Positions 52,713-62,107 of a stretch of DNA of 64,000 nucleotides are shown here, one piece after another. The position numbers and the translations under genes are program-made. The notes beneath the pieces were generated by a model. The model made no database searches. It had not been told where the DNA came from and saw nothing but the letters and a program-made list of their open reading frames with translations. Source of the DNA: Comamonas flocculans (GTDB lineage: Bacteria; Pseudomonadota; Gammaproteobacteria; Burkholderiales; Burkholderiaceae_C); NCBI RefSeq assembly GCF_007954405.1, contig NZ_CP042344.1, positions 434,001 through 498,000 of the forward strand. The letters are read 5' to 3'. Positions within the stretch are counted from its first letter, which is position 1, and the number at the start of each line of letters is the position of its first letter.

Positions 52713-53651
52713 CTAGCGCGCCCTGCCGGCGCGCGTGAAAAGGTAAATGCCGGCCAGCACCAGGGTGGTGCCCGCGATCATCGAGGGCGTGATCGCTTCG
52801 CCCAGCAGCCAGGCCGCGAGCACGATGGTGGACAGCGGCCCGAGCATGCCGGTCTGCGCCGTCAGCGCCGCGCCGATGCGCTCTATCGCCAGCATCACCA
52901 TGAGCACCGGCGCGGCGGTGCAGGCGGTGGCATTGAGCAGCGAAAGCCAGATCACCTCGGGCGCCACCAGCGCCGCCGACAGCGGCCTCGCCAGCAGGAA
53001 CTGCAGCACGCAGCAGACACTGGCCACGCTGGTGGCCAGGCCGACCAGGCGCAGCGCGCCCACGCGGCGCACCATGGCGCCGCTGTAGACCAGATAGAAG
53101 GCATAGCTCAAGGCGCTGCCGAACACCAGCAGCACGCCCCAGGCGATATGCCCGCCCGGGTTGCCGCCCGACATTGCCTCCATGCCGAAGACCAGCACCA
53201 CGCCGCAATAGCTCAGCAGCATGGCAAGCATCTGGCCGCGGCCCATGCGCTCGCCATAGAGCAGCCAGCCGAGCAGCATCACGATGGTGGGGTTGAGGTA
53301 GAGGATGAGCCGCTCCAGCCCGGCGGTGATGTAGGCCAGCCCGGCAAAATCCAGAAAGCTCGCCAGGTAGTAGCCGCACACCCCGAGCCCGATGATGCCG
53401 CGCCAGTCGCGCGCCGACAGGCGCGGCTGACCGCGCCCGGCCCACCAGGCCATGACGAGAAAGATGGGCAGGGCGAACAACATGCGGTACATCAGCAGCG
53501 TGACCGCATCGACGCCGTAGCGGTAGGCGAGCTTGACGATGATGGCCTTGCCGCTGAACGCGACCGCGCCCAGCGCCGCGAGCACGAGGCCGTGCGCTGC
53601 GCTTTCAGGAGCTGTTTGCGCTTGTCCCACCTGCGTTTGAGCCGGTTTCAA
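52713..53651 (-). CDS. EamA-family (DMT) transporter, start inside a dispersed repeat
   Basis: About 312 residues from a TTG at 53651 that overlaps the DUF3422 stop (TTGA), with AGGAA as ribosome-binding site. Ten predicted helices in two EamA repeats (AFSGKAIIVKLAYRYGVDAVTLLMYRM at the start, IERIGAALTAQTGMLGPLSTIVLAAWLLGE in the second, cores). The first 20 residues (MKPAQTQVGQAQTAPESAAH) are encoded by repeat copy R5 and look unconserved, so a later start is possible. Confidence 0.85.
   Translation of the reverse strand: MKPAQTQVGQAQTAPESAAHGLVLAALGAVAFSGKAIIVKLAYRYGVDAVTLLMYRMLFALPIFLVMAWWAGRGQPRLSARDWRGIIGLGVCGYYLASFLDFAGLAYITAGLERLILYLNPTIVMLLGWLLYGERMGRGQMLAMLLSYCGVVLVFGMEAMSGGNPGGHIAWGVLLVFGSALSYAFYLVYSGAMVRRVGALRLVGLATSVASVCCVLQFLLARPLSAALVAPEVIWLSLLNATACTAAPVLMVMLAIERIGAALTAQTGMLGPLSTIVLAAWLLGEAITPSMIAGTTLVLAGIYLFTRAGRAR
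53601..53650 (-). repeat. Dispersed repeat copy R5 at the EamA N-terminus
   Basis: On the minus strand AAACCGGCTC, AAACGCAGG, TGGGACAAGCG, CAAACAGCTCCTGAA aligns over its whole length with R2 (AAATCGGCCCC, AAACGCTTG, TGGGGCAAGCG, CTTGCAGCTATCAA). Confidence 0.6.
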
Positions 53652-54946
53652 TGCAAATTCCTGAAGAGCCGATGATGCATGCGCCTGAGCGACCACCAGA
53701 CCGCCAGCGCGACCACGGGAATGGCCGCAGCCGCCGTCGCCGGCGCACTCCAGGGCCAGCCCAGCGCCTGCGCGCCCTGGGCCAGGTAGCTGATCAGGCC
53801 GACGACGTAGTAGGTGATGGCGGCCACCGACAGCCCTTCCACCGTGGACTGCAGGCGCAGCTGCATGTCCTGGCGCCGGTTCATCGCCGCGAGCAGCTGC
53901 TGGCTGCTCTGCTGCTGGGCGATCTCCACGCGCGTGCGCAGCAGGTTGCTGGTGCGCGAGACGCGCTCGGACAGCGCGTTCTGGCGGCGCACCGCCCATT
54001 CGCAGGTGTTGCGCGCCGGGCTCAGGCGCCGGTCCATGAAGTCGCCCAGGGTCTGCAGGCCCGCCAGCGGCGTCTCGCCAAGCTCGCGAATGCGCTGCGC
54101 CACCAGGTCGAAGTAGGCGCTGCTGGCCGAGAAACGCGCATGCGTGGCGGCATACAGGCTCTCCACCTGCCCGGCCAGGCGCGTGAGCTCGTCGAGCAGC
54201 CGGGGCTCGGCGTCGCGGTCGGCCAGGCGGATGGCTTCAGCAAGTTGCGCCAGCTCGCGCTCGGCCCGCGCCAGCGCGCCGGCCGCATCGCGCGCCAGCG
54301 GCAAGCCCAGCAGCGCGGTCATGCGGTAGGTTTCCATCTCCAGCAGGCGCTGCACCGCGCGCCCCAGGCGCCGCGGCGACAGGCTGCCCGCCAGCAACAC
54401 CATGCGCGAGCTGCCGTCGGCGCGCAGCGCGAAGTCGGTGTAGACCTCGGCCTGTCCCCCGGCCACGCAAGACGCCACCAGCGTGCCTTCCTGCAGCACC
54501 TGCGCCACCAGCCGCCCGTCCGCGTGGCTGTGCCTGTCCAGCACCCACAGGTCGAGCCGGCACAGGCACTGCCCGGGCAGGCCGGCGAGCCACTCGCCCG
54601 GCACTGCGCCCAGGGCGGCTGCGGGCGGCTCCTGGCCAAGGCCTTCGGGCGCCAGCGCGGTGGCGAAGGTCCAGGAGACGAACTCGGTATGCATCTCGCA
54701 GACCACGCGCAAGGACCCCAGGTCGGCGCGCCAATGCGTCGCACCCGCCGGTGGCGCAGCCAGGCCGCGCTGTTGCAGCAGCGCCGCCAGATGGGCGCGG
54801 CTCGCATCGCGCTCGGGCGCGTCGGCCCACATCACCACATGGCTGATCGCCTGCGGCGCGGTGACCGGCTGCGGCGGGCGTGCATGGATCTCCTCGTGCA
54901 GCAGCGCACGCTGGGAATGCGAAGGCGGCGCGGTGGGTGCGGTCAT
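53648..54946 (-). CDS. DUF3422-family membrane protein
   Basis: 432 residues from the ATG at 54946. A soluble N-terminal part begins HEEIHARPPQPVTAP, a long helical middle includes QNALSERVSRTSNLLRTRVEIAQQQ, and two transmembrane helices lie near the C-terminus (ITYYVVGLISYLAQG and a second from about 400). This matches the DUF3422 family, whose function is unknown. The stop overlaps the TTG start of the next EamA gene. Confidence 0.9.
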   Translation of the reverse strand: MTAPTAPPSHSQRALLHEEIHARPPQPVTAPQAISHVVMWADAPERDASRAHLAALLQQRGLAAPPAGATHWRADLGSLRVVCEMHTEFVSWTFATALAPEGLGQEPPAAALGAVPGEWLAGLPGQCLCRLDLWVLDRHSHADGRLVAQVLQEGTLVASCVAGGQAEVYTDFALRADGSSRMVLLAGSLSPRRLGRAVQRLLEMETYRMTALLGLPLARDAAGALARAERELAQLAEAIRLADRDAEPRLLDELTRLAGQVESLYAATHARFSASSAYFDLVAQRIRELGETPLAGLQTLGDFMDRRLSPARNTCEWAVRRQNALSERVSRTSNLLRTRVEIAQQQSSQQLLAAMNRRQDMQLRLQSTVEGLSVAAITYYVVGLISYLAQGAQALGWPWSAPATAAAAIPVVALAVWWSLRRMHHRLFRNLH

Positions 54947-54983
54947 GGACAGTCTCCGTAAACGCCGCCAGCGCGGCGCCTGC

Positions 54984-56495
54984 CTACTCTTCGATGAAGG
55001 CCTCTTCACGCTTCCTGCTGACGGCCGGCAGCAGCACCAGCGCCACCATCAGCGCCGAGGCGATCAACAGCCCCGCGGACAGCGGCCGGGTGAAGAGCAC
55101 GCTCCAGTCACCGCGCGAGAGCAGCAGCGCGCGGCGCAGGTATTCCTCCATCATCGGGCCGAGGATCAGGCCGAGCAGCAGCGGCGCGGCCTCGAGCTCC
55201 AGCTTGTGAAACACGTAGCCCACCAGGCCGAAGAGCGCCACCATCCAGATGTCGAACTGGTTGTTGTTGTTGGTGTAGACCCCGAGCGCGCAAAACAGCA
55301 CGATGGAGGGAAACAGCCAGCGGTAGGGCACGGTGAGCAGCTTGATCCAGATGCCCACGAGCGGCAGGTTGAGCACGACGAGCATCAGGTTGCCTATCCA
55401 CATCGAGGCCACCAGCCCCCAGAACAGCTCGGGGTTGCTGCTCATCACCTGCGGGCCGGGCTGGATGTTGTGGATGGTCATTGCACCGATCATCAGTGCC
55501 ATCACCGGATTCGGCGGGATGCCCAGGGTCAGCATCGGAATGAAGGAGGTCTGCGCTCCCGCGTTGTTGGCCGATTCGGGCCCCGCCACGCCGCGGATGT
55601 TGCCCTCGCCAAACGGCAGTTCGCCCTCGCCGAGGCGCGTCTTCTTTTCCAGCGTGTAGGAGGCGAAGGAAGACAGCACCGCCCCGCCCCCGGGCAGGAT
55701 GCCCAGCACCGAGCCGAGCGCCGTGCCGCGCAGCATCGCGGGCAGCATGCGCCGGAAGTCCTCGGCCTTGGGCATGAGGCCCGAGACCTTGGCGGCAAAC
55801 ACCTCGCGGTGCTCGGCCGGGCGCGAGAGGTTGGCGATGATCTCGCCATAGCCGAAGATGCCCATGGCGATCGGCACGAAGTCGATGCCGTCGATCAGGT
55901 CGGGGATGTCCAGCGCAAAGCGCACCGTGCCCGAATTCACGTCGGTCCCCACCAGGCCCAGCATCAGCCCGAGCACGATCATGCCGATGGCCTTGAGCAG
56001 CGAGCCCGAGGCCAGCACCACCGCGCCGATCAGGCCGAGCACCATGAGCGAGAAATACTCCGCCGGGCCGAACTTGAAGGCCAGCTCGGTCAGCGGCGGC
56101 GCAAACGCCGCCAGCACCACCGTGCCCACGCAGCCCGCAAAGAACGAGCCGATGGCCGCGGAGGCCAGCGCCGGCCCCGCCCTGCCCCGGCGCGCCATCT
56201 GGTAGCCGTCGATGGTGGTCACCACCGAGGACACCTCGCCCGGCAGGTTCACCAGGATGGCCGTGGTGGAGCCGCCGTACTGTGCGCCGTAGTAGATGCC
56301 GGCGAGCATGATGAGCGCCGCCACCGGCGGCAGCGCGTAAGTCACCGGCAGCAGCATCGCGATGGTGGCCAGCGGCCCTATGCCGGGCAGCACGCCGATC
56401 AAGGTACCCAGAAAGCAGCCGACGAAGCAGTACACCAGGTTCTGCCAGGTGAAGGCAACGCCAAAGCCCAGGATCAGGTGGTCGAGCAGTTCCAT
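54984..56495 (-). CDS. tctA: Tripartite tricarboxylate transporter permease TctA
   Basis: Large membrane subunit of a TTT-type importer. 503 residues, about 11-12 transmembrane helices. Conserved G-rich segments GCFLGTLIGVLPGIGPLATIAMLLP and LGILPGGGAVLSSFASYTLEKK (cores) identify TctA. It follows tctB by 22 bp. No periplasmic TctC binding-protein gene is adjacent, so the substrate is unknown. Confidence 0.95.
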   Translation of the reverse strand: MELLDHLILGFGVAFTWQNLVYCFVGCFLGTLIGVLPGIGPLATIAMLLPVTYALPPVAALIMLAGIYYGAQYGGSTTAILVNLPGEVSSVVTTIDGYQMARRGRAGPALASAAIGSFFAGCVGTVVLAAFAPPLTELAFKFGPAEYFSLMVLGLIGAVVLASGSLLKAIGMIVLGLMLGLVGTDVNSGTVRFALDIPDLIDGIDFVPIAMGIFGYGEIIANLSRPAEHREVFAAKVSGLMPKAEDFRRMLPAMLRGTALGSVLGILPGGGAVLSSFASYTLEKKTRLGEGELPFGEGNIRGVAGPESANNAGAQTSFIPMLTLGIPPNPVMALMIGAMTIHNIQPGPQVMSSNPELFWGLVASMWIGNLMLVVLNLPLVGIWIKLLTVPYRWLFPSIVLFCALGVYTNNNNQFDIWMVALFGLVGYVFHKLELEAAPLLLGLILGPMMEEYLRRALLLSRGDWSVLFTRPLSAGLLIASALMVALVLLPAVSRKREEAFIEE

Positions 56496-56517
56496 GCGGG
56501 GGTCTCGGCGGCGGTCT

Positions 56518-57006
56518 TCAGCCCGTGAGGAATTGCGGCCAGACCGGCAGGTGCATGTTCAGCGCCTGCACGAAGACCAGGTAGCAGCCGGCGGCCAGCA
56601 CCGTGGCCAGCACCAGGGCGTCGCGCAGCCGGTATTCGCGGCTGGCCATGCCGGCCACCAGCACCAGCGCATAGATCGCCACCATCAGCCCCATGCCGGG
56701 GACATGCCAGGCGGGCAGGCCCACGAGCAGCAGCCCGAACAGCAGGTTGCCGCCCAGTATGAAGAACAGCGGGCGCCAGGCCCAGGCACCGACGCGCCCG
56801 CCGCCTTCGGTCTCGATCACCAGCGCCTTGAACATGATGAGCACGCCCAGCAGCGCCAGCAGCACGCCCACCAGCAGGGGAAAGTAGCCCGGACCCATGC
56901 GCGCCGCGCTGCCCAGGGGATAGCTGGTGGCGCCCCAGGCGTAGCCCGTGCCCAGCACCAGAAACAGCAACCCGGCGAAGAAGTCCTTTTCGTTCTTGAT
57001 CTTCAC
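56518..57006 (-). CDS. tctB: Tripartite tricarboxylate transporter small subunit TctB
   Basis: 162 residues from a GTG at 57006. Four transmembrane helices, and the family's KDFFAGLLFLVLGTGYAWGA and RMGPGYFPLLVGVLLALLG (cores). It is the first gene of a tctBA pair and lies 56 bp downstream of the GspE-like ATPase gene. Confidence 0.93.
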   Translation of the reverse strand: MKIKNEKDFFAGLLFLVLGTGYAWGATSYPLGSAARMGPGYFPLLVGVLLALLGVLIMFKALVIETEGGGRVGAWAWRPLFFILGGNLLFGLLLVGLPAWHVPGMGLMVAIYALVLVAGMASREYRLRDALVLATVLAAGCYLVFVQALNMHLPVWPQFLTG

Positions 57007-57062
57007 GAGCCCGACCCGCCCTCATGCAACAAGGCGCAAATTATCTGCGCAGCCGCCGCGCT

Positions 57063-58856
57063 TCATTGCAGCGGCGGCGTGGCGGCCACCACCTCGCCTA
57101 TCGTGGTCGCGCCTTCGGCGGCGCGCAGTGCGCCGGCCAGGCGCAGCTGGCGCATGCCGTCGCTCACCGCCTGGCGGCGCAGCTCGTCGATCGAGGGGCT
57201 TTGCGAGATCTTGCCGCGCAGCGCCTCGGTCACGGTGAGCAGCTCGTAGATGCCCATGCGCCCGCGAAAGCCGGTCATGCGGCATTCGATGCAGCCCACC
57301 GGGCGGTAGGCGCGGTAGCCGCCGCTGAGCTTCCAGGGTTTGATGATCTCGGCAATCTCGGCCGGGTCGGCGTCGCGCTCGCGCCGGCGGCAGTGCGTGC
57401 ACAGGGTGCGTACCAGGCGCTGCGCCAGCACCCCCAGCAGCGTCGCATTGATCAGGTAGTAGGGCACGCCCAGCTCCATCAGCCGTGTGATGGCGCTGGG
57501 TGCGTCGTTGGTGTGCAGCGTGGAGAACACCAGGTGGCCGGTGAGCGCCGCCTGGATCGCCATCTCGGCGGTTTCCAGGTCGCGGATCTCGCCCACCATG
57601 ATGATGTCCGGGTCCTGGCGCATCAGCGAGCGCAGGCCCTCGGCAAAGGTGAAGTCGATCTGCGGCTGCACCTGGGTCTGGTTGAAGCTCGGCTCGATCA
57701 TCTCGATCGGGTCTTCCACGGTGCTGACGTTCACCTCCTCCGTGGCCACGCGCTTGAGCGTGGAATACAGCGTGGTGGTCTTGCCCGAGCCCGTGGGGCC
57801 GGTGACCAGGATCACGCCGTGCGGGCGGCCGATGAGCTGCTCCCAGCGCGTCGCGTCGTGCGCGGTGAAGCCCAGGGCGCCCAGGTCCTTGACGGTGTTG
57901 TCCGGGTCGAAGATGCGCATCACCATCTTCTCGCCAAAGGCCGTGGGCAGGGTCGAGAGGCGCATTTCCACCTCCTGCCCCCCGGGGTTGCGCGTCTTGA
58001 TGCGCCCGTCCTGCGGGCGGCGCTTTTCCACCACGTCCATGCGCCCGAGCAGCTTGATGCGCGCCACCATGGCGTTGAGCACGCCGATCGGAATCTGGTA
58101 GACCGTGTGCAGCACGCCGTCGATGCGAAAGCGGATCACCCCCTGCTCGCGCCGCGGCTCCATGTGGATGTCGCTCGCGCGCTGATCGAACGCGTACTGC
58201 CAGAGCCAATCGACCACGCGCACCACGCCCTGGTCGTTGGCGTCGAGCTGGCGGTTGGCGCGCCCCAGCTCCACCAGCTGCTCGAAGCTGCTGCCGGCGG
58301 CGCTGGAGCCGCTTTTTTGCACCGAACGCACCGACTTGGCCAGAGCGTAGAACTCCGCGGTGTAACGGGTGATGTCTTTCGGGCTTGATAGCACCCGGCG
58401 CACGCCGCGCTTGGCCTGGCGCTCAATTTCAACCACCCAATCGGTGATGAAGGGCTCGGCCGTGGCAACGACGATCTCGGTGTTGGAGATCTGCACCGGC
58501 AGGATCTTGTGGCGTTCGGCGTAGCTTGCGCTCATGGCCTCGGCCACGCGCCCGACGTTGACCTTGAGCGGGTCTATGCGCAGAAAGGGCAGGCCGGTGC
58601 GCCCGGCCACGAACTCGGTCAGCGCATCCAGATCCAGCACCTTGCCATCGCTGGCGCGCGCCATGGACACACTCGCCAGGCGCACCAGCGGGTGCTGGCT
58701 GCTCTCGGCGCTGGCGCAGCGCTCCACGGTGCGCTCGGCCTGGTCTTCCGAGATCACGCCGTCCTCGCACAGCCAGTCCACCACCTGGCGCCAGTGCAGC
58801 GGGCCCTGCGGATGGTGGCGGGGGCGGGTCGGGTGCGGGGTGGCGGCGGAGCTCAT
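57063..58856 (-). CDS. GspE/PilB-family secretion or pilus assembly ATPase
   Basis: 597 residues from the ATG at 58856. N-terminal GspE-II-type domain, then the ATPase domain with Walker A GPTGSGKTTTL near residue 345, an Asp box and Walker B (IIMVGEIRDLETAEMA) and the tetracysteine zinc site (CTHC ... CIEC). Hexameric ATPases of this family power type II secretion or type IV pilus extension. It is isolated here: no pilin or secretion genes adjoin, so the system is unknown. Confidence 0.92.
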   Translation of the reverse strand: MSSAATPHPTRPRHHPQGPLHWRQVVDWLCEDGVISEDQAERTVERCASAESSQHPLVRLASVSMARASDGKVLDLDALTEFVAGRTGLPFLRIDPLKVNVGRVAEAMSASYAERHKILPVQISNTEIVVATAEPFITDWVVEIERQAKRGVRRVLSSPKDITRYTAEFYALAKSVRSVQKSGSSAAGSSFEQLVELGRANRQLDANDQGVVRVVDWLWQYAFDQRASDIHMEPRREQGVIRFRIDGVLHTVYQIPIGVLNAMVARIKLLGRMDVVEKRRPQDGRIKTRNPGGQEVEMRLSTLPTAFGEKMVMRIFDPDNTVKDLGALGFTAHDATRWEQLIGRPHGVILVTGPTGSGKTTTLYSTLKRVATEEVNVSTVEDPIEMIEPSFNQTQVQPQIDFTFAEGLRSLMRQDPDIIMVGEIRDLETAEMAIQAALTGHLVFSTLHTNDAPSAITRLMELGVPYYLINATLLGVLAQRLVRTLCTHCRRRERDADPAEIAEIIKPWKLSGGYRAYRPVGCIECRMTGFRGRMGIYELLTVTEALRGKISQSPSIDELRRQAVSDGMRQLRLAGALRAAEGATTIGEVVAATPPLQ

Positions 58857-58877
58857 GGCGCTATGGTGCCGCAAAAA

Positions 58878-59636
58878 TCACGGCGCCACGGGCTTGAGGG
58901 TGCGCAGCCATTTGCGCGCCACCAGGCCCCAGCGCTCTTCCACCACCTGGGCGCGCTGCAGCAGCAATGCCCGCCGGGGCCGGCTCGCGTGGCGCTGGGC
59001 CAGCACCACGGTATTGCCTTCGCGCGTGGGCCGGAAGGCCCAGACGGCCTGCGCGCCGAAGGCCTCGCAGATGCGCGCCAGGCTCTCCTCGTAGCGGCTG
59101 CTGCGCCCGAACAGGTTGACCGTCATGCAGCCGTCGTCGGTCAGCACGGCGCGGCAGTCGCGGTAGAAGTCCGCACTGTCGAGAACCGGCGCGGCCGCGT
59201 CGTCGTCGTACATGTCCACCGCCAGCGCGTCGACGTTCGCGAGATACCGCGGATCGCGGATCACCTCGCCCGCGTCGCCCTGCACCACCGAAAGCCGCGC
59301 GCCGTCGGGCGGCAGCTTGAACCAGCTGCGGCACACATGCACCACCTGCGGGTTGAGCTCCACCGCGGTGGCATGCATGCGCAGGCGCTTGCAGCAGAAC
59401 TTGGTGATGGCCCCGGCCCCCAGCCCGAGCTGCATCGCGCGGCGCCGGGGCACGCTGTCGGGCTCGACGAACAGCAGCCAGGCCATCATGCGCTGCACGT
59501 ATTCGAGCGCGATGTCGAAGGGCGCGTCCACGCGCATCGAACCCTGGATCCAGGGTGTGCCCAGATGCAGGTGGCGCAGCTCGCCATCGTCGGAGATGCT
59601 GACCTCGGGCAGTTCGATCGGGGGTTTGCGTGGCAT
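58878..59636 (-). CDS. Spermidine-synthase-like methyltransferase-fold protein
   Basis: 252 residues from the ATG at 59636 (MPRKPPIELPEVSIS). The Rossmann motif MQLGLGAGAITKFCCK replaces the GGGDG of true spermidine synthases, and DALAVDMYDDDAAAP supplies the acidic loop. Such proteins lack clear polyamine activity and are annotated as spermidine synthase-like. The start overlaps the stop of the glycosylase gene by one base. Confidence 0.85.
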   Translation of the reverse strand: MPRKPPIELPEVSISDDGELRHLHLGTPWIQGSMRVDAPFDIALEYVQRMMAWLLFVEPDSVPRRRAMQLGLGAGAITKFCCKRLRMHATAVELNPQVVHVCRSWFKLPPDGARLSVVQGDAGEVIRDPRYLANVDALAVDMYDDDAAAPVLDSADFYRDCRAVLTDDGCMTVNLFGRSSRYEESLARICEAFGAQAVWAFRPTREGNTVVLAQRHASRPRRALLLQRAQVVEERWGLVARKWLRTLKPVAP

Positions 59637-60187
59637 CAGAGCAGTCCGCATTGCGTGAAGGCCTGCTCCCAGGCCGCGCACTTGCGCGCGAAGCTCCAGG
59701 AGGCATTGGCCGGGCTGGTGGAAGGCAGGCGCAGCGAGGCGACGGGCGAACCGGAGGCCAGACCCATGTCCTCACGCACGCGCCGCGCCCGCGAGAAGCT
59801 CTCGCCCCCGTTGTGCGCGATGGCCGCAAGCTGCGGCAGGCGCGCGCGCAGACCGGCGAAATCGTTGAGCCGGGCATTGCGTATGCTGGTGTCCAGGCTG
59901 CCTTCGCGCAGGCAGGTGGCGTACACGTCCCAGATGCCCAGGCCGCGCGCCAGCACCCAGGCGCAGCGCCCCGCATAGTCCTGCGGCCCGGGCATGGGCT
60001 GCCGCGGCCAGAGCGCGGCCAGCAGCCGCCAGAACTGGTTCTGCGGGTGGCCGTAGTACTGCTGCGCACGCAGCGACGCCACGCCCGGAAAGCTGCCCAG
60101 CACCAGCACGCGGGTGTGCGCCGCGACCAGCGGCGCCAGGCCTTGCAGCATGGGCCCGGGCGCGGCGGGGTGGGCGGCAGGGACCAC
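59636..60187 (-). CDS. DNA-deoxyinosine glycosylase (uracil-DNA glycosylase superfamily)
   Basis: About 183 residues from a GTG at 60187, or 171 from the ATG at 60151. Motifs are VLVLGSFPGVASLRAQQYYGHPQNQFW near the N-terminus and IAHNGGESFSR and RLPSTSPANA towards the end (cores), matching the UDG subfamily that excises deaminated bases such as hypoxanthine. It starts 4 bp after the DUF1566-like gene. Confidence 0.85.
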   Translation of the reverse strand: MVPAAHPAAPGPMLQGLAPLVAAHTRVLVLGSFPGVASLRAQQYYGHPQNQFWRLLAALWPRQPMPGPQDYAGRCAWVLARGLGIWDVYATCLREGSLDTSIRNARLNDFAGLRARLPQLAAIAHNGGESFSRARRVREDMGLASGSPVASLRLPSTSPANASWSFARKCAAWEQAFTQCGLL

Positions 60188-60191
60188 GGCC

Positions 60192-60788
60192 TCAGCGCTC
60201 CCGCGGCGCAGGCCGCACCAGCCGCACCACCAGGGCGCTGGCATGCGGCACATCGCCATGGCCCTGGGCACTGTCCATGTCCACCGCCCAGGCGCTGCGC
60301 ACCCGCAGGGTGTCGCCGCCCTGGCCGCCGCGCATCACGTTGTCGTAGGCGTAGGGGTTGACGACACGGGCGTTCACGCTGCTCGTGCCGCTCCAGTGCA
60401 GGCCGCCGGGGGCATCGGGGAACAAGTTCGGGTCCACGCCCTGCTGCGCGCCGCCGCGCTGCACCAGCCGGCGCAGCTCGGGCACGCGCGGCAGGCGCCA
60501 GCGCACGCCCTCGGCCTTCCAGCGTTCGGTCGCCAGCGCCTTGGCTTCGGAAAAGGTCAGCAGCTGCGCGCGCCCGCGACAGCCCCGCCCGTCCCAGCGC
60601 ATGCCGACGACGCAGCGCTCCCACGCCAGGTGCGAGCGCGTGTCCACCACCAGCGCGCCATCGGCGGACACCGCCCAGGGCGACGCGGGCGGCGCGGGCG
60701 CGGGCGCGCCGCCCTGCGCCAGGGCGAGGGACATCTGCAAGGCTGCGCCGGCCGCCGCCAGCCGGCGCAAGGGGGTGTGCATCTGCAT
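60192..60788 (-). CDS. Exported DUF1566-like protein
   Basis: 198 residues from the ATG at 60788, which has GGAGG at a suitable distance. Signal peptide about 1-25 (ending ALAQ). The mature part has the DUF1566 pattern: an early LAWERCVVG, FSEAKALATE, WRLPRVPELRRLV, then HWSGTSSV and a closing V-R-L-V-R-P. The family is a C-type-lectin-like extracellular domain. The binding partner is unknown. Confidence 0.8.
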   Translation of the reverse strand: MQMHTPLRRLAAAGAALQMSLALAQGGAPAPAPPASPWAVSADGALVVDTRSHLAWERCVVGMRWDGRGCRGRAQLLTFSEAKALATERWKAEGVRWRLPRVPELRRLVQRGGAQQGVDPNLFPDAPGGLHWSGTSSVNARVVNPYAYDNVMRGGQGGDTLRVRSAWAVDMDSAQGHGDVPHASALVVRLVRPAPRER

Positions 60789-60901
60789 GGGGAGCCTCCG
60801 CGCCGATTGTCGCCCGCACGCCGCCGGGGGCAAGCGTGGCAGGCCCGGCATGGGCGCGCCGGCCGCGACAGCGCGCCGCGGCCATGGCGTGGACAATCGC
60901 C

Positions 60902-62107
60902 ATGATGCCCTTTTCCGCCTACTTTCGCATGGCCCTGGTGCTGGGCCTGCTCTCGGCCATAGGGCCGTTCGCCATCGACATGTACCTGCCGGCGCTGCCG
61001 GACATAGGCCAGAGCCTGCACGCCGGGGTCGGCCCGGTGCAATGGAGTCTGACCTCCTTCTTCCTCGCCCTCGGCATCGGGCAGGTGGCGTACGGGCCGC
61101 TGTCGGACATGTTCGGGCGCAAGCCGCCGCTGTACTTCGGGCTGGCGCTGTTCGTTGCCACCAGCGTGGCCTGCGCGCTGGCCAGCGACATCGGGGCGCT
61201 GGTGCTGCTGCGCTTCCTGCAGGGGCTGGGGGCGGCGGCCGGCACGGTGATTCCGCGCGCCGTGGTGCGCGATCTGCATACCGGCAACGAGGCCGCGCGC
61301 CTGATGGCGCTGCTGATGCTGGTGTTCAGCGTCTCGCCGCTGCTCGCGCCGCTGGCCGGCAGCGGCGTGATCGCGCTGGTCGGCTGGCGCGGCGTGTTCT
61401 GGGCGGTGGCCTTGCTCGGCGTGGCGGGCGTGCTGGTGGTGCACCGCGCCCTGCCCGAGACGCTTTCGCCCGCGCAGCGGCGCCGCGGCACACTGGCGGG
61501 CGCCACCCAGGCTTATTGGACGCTGCTGCGCGATGCGCGCTACCTGGGGCTGGTGGGCATAGGCAGCTTCACCATGGCGGGGTTCTTCGTCTTCCTGGCG
61601 GGCTCGCCCTTCGTCTTCATCAACCACTACGGCCTCACACCGGTGCAGTACAGCCTGGCCTTTTCGGCCAACGCGGCCGCCTTCTTCGTCACCGCCCAGT
61701 TCACCGCCCGCCTGGGGCGGCGCTTCGGGCTCGAGCGCGTCACCGTCTGGGCCGCCAGCGGCGCCGGTCTGGCGCTGGTGCTGCTGCTCGCCTGCTTCCT
61801 GCTGGGCGCCGACGGCATGTGGGTGCTGGTGATCCTGTATTTCATTGCCAGCGGCTGCATGGGGCTGGTGATACCCACCACCGCGGTGCTGGCGCTCGAT
61901 GACCACGGACCCATCGCCGGCACCGCCTCCGCGCTGATGGGCACGCTGCAGATGCTCGTCGGCACCGTGGCGATGGCGCTGGCCGGGCTGTTTTCCAGCG
62001 GCAGCCCGCTGCCCATGGTGGCGGGCATGGCGACGGGCGCGTTGATCGGCGTGGCGCTCACCTGGGCCACCTTCGGACGCCGGCGGGGGCCGGCGCGCGC
62101 GCCATGA
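60902..62107 (+). CDS. MFS multidrug exporter, Bcr/CflA family
   Basis: 401 residues from the ATG at 60902, twelve predicted transmembrane helices. Motif A is GPLSDMFGRKPPLYFGL, and IDMYLPALPDIGQSL at helix 1 is typical of Bcr/CflA drug:proton antiporters (cores). It overlaps the next MFS gene by 4 bp (ATGA), so the two exporters are cotranscribed. Confidence 0.9.
   Translation: MMPFSAYFRMALVLGLLSAIGPFAIDMYLPALPDIGQSLHAGVGPVQWSLTSFFLALGIGQVAYGPLSDMFGRKPPLYFGLALFVATSVACALASDIGALVLLRFLQGLGAAAGTVIPRAVVRDLHTGNEAARLMALLMLVFSVSPLLAPLAGSGVIALVGWRGVFWAVALLGVAGVLVVHRALPETLSPAQRRRGTLAGATQAYWTLLRDARYLGLVGIGSFTMAGFFVFLAGSPFVFINHYGLTPVQYSLAFSANAAAFFVTAQFTARLGRRFGLERVTVWAASGAGLALVLLLACFLLGADGMWVLVILYFIASGCMGLVIPTTAVLALDDHGPIAGTASALMGTLQMLVGTVAMALAGLFSSGSPLPMVAGMATGALIGVALTWATFGRRRGPARAP

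Noticed and set aside
58385-58440. Possible eighth copy of the dispersed repeat in the GspE-like gene
   Set aside because: The ends look similar (GAAATTG and GCTATCAA), but the stretch encodes residues that appear typical for the ATPase family and the middle does not align.
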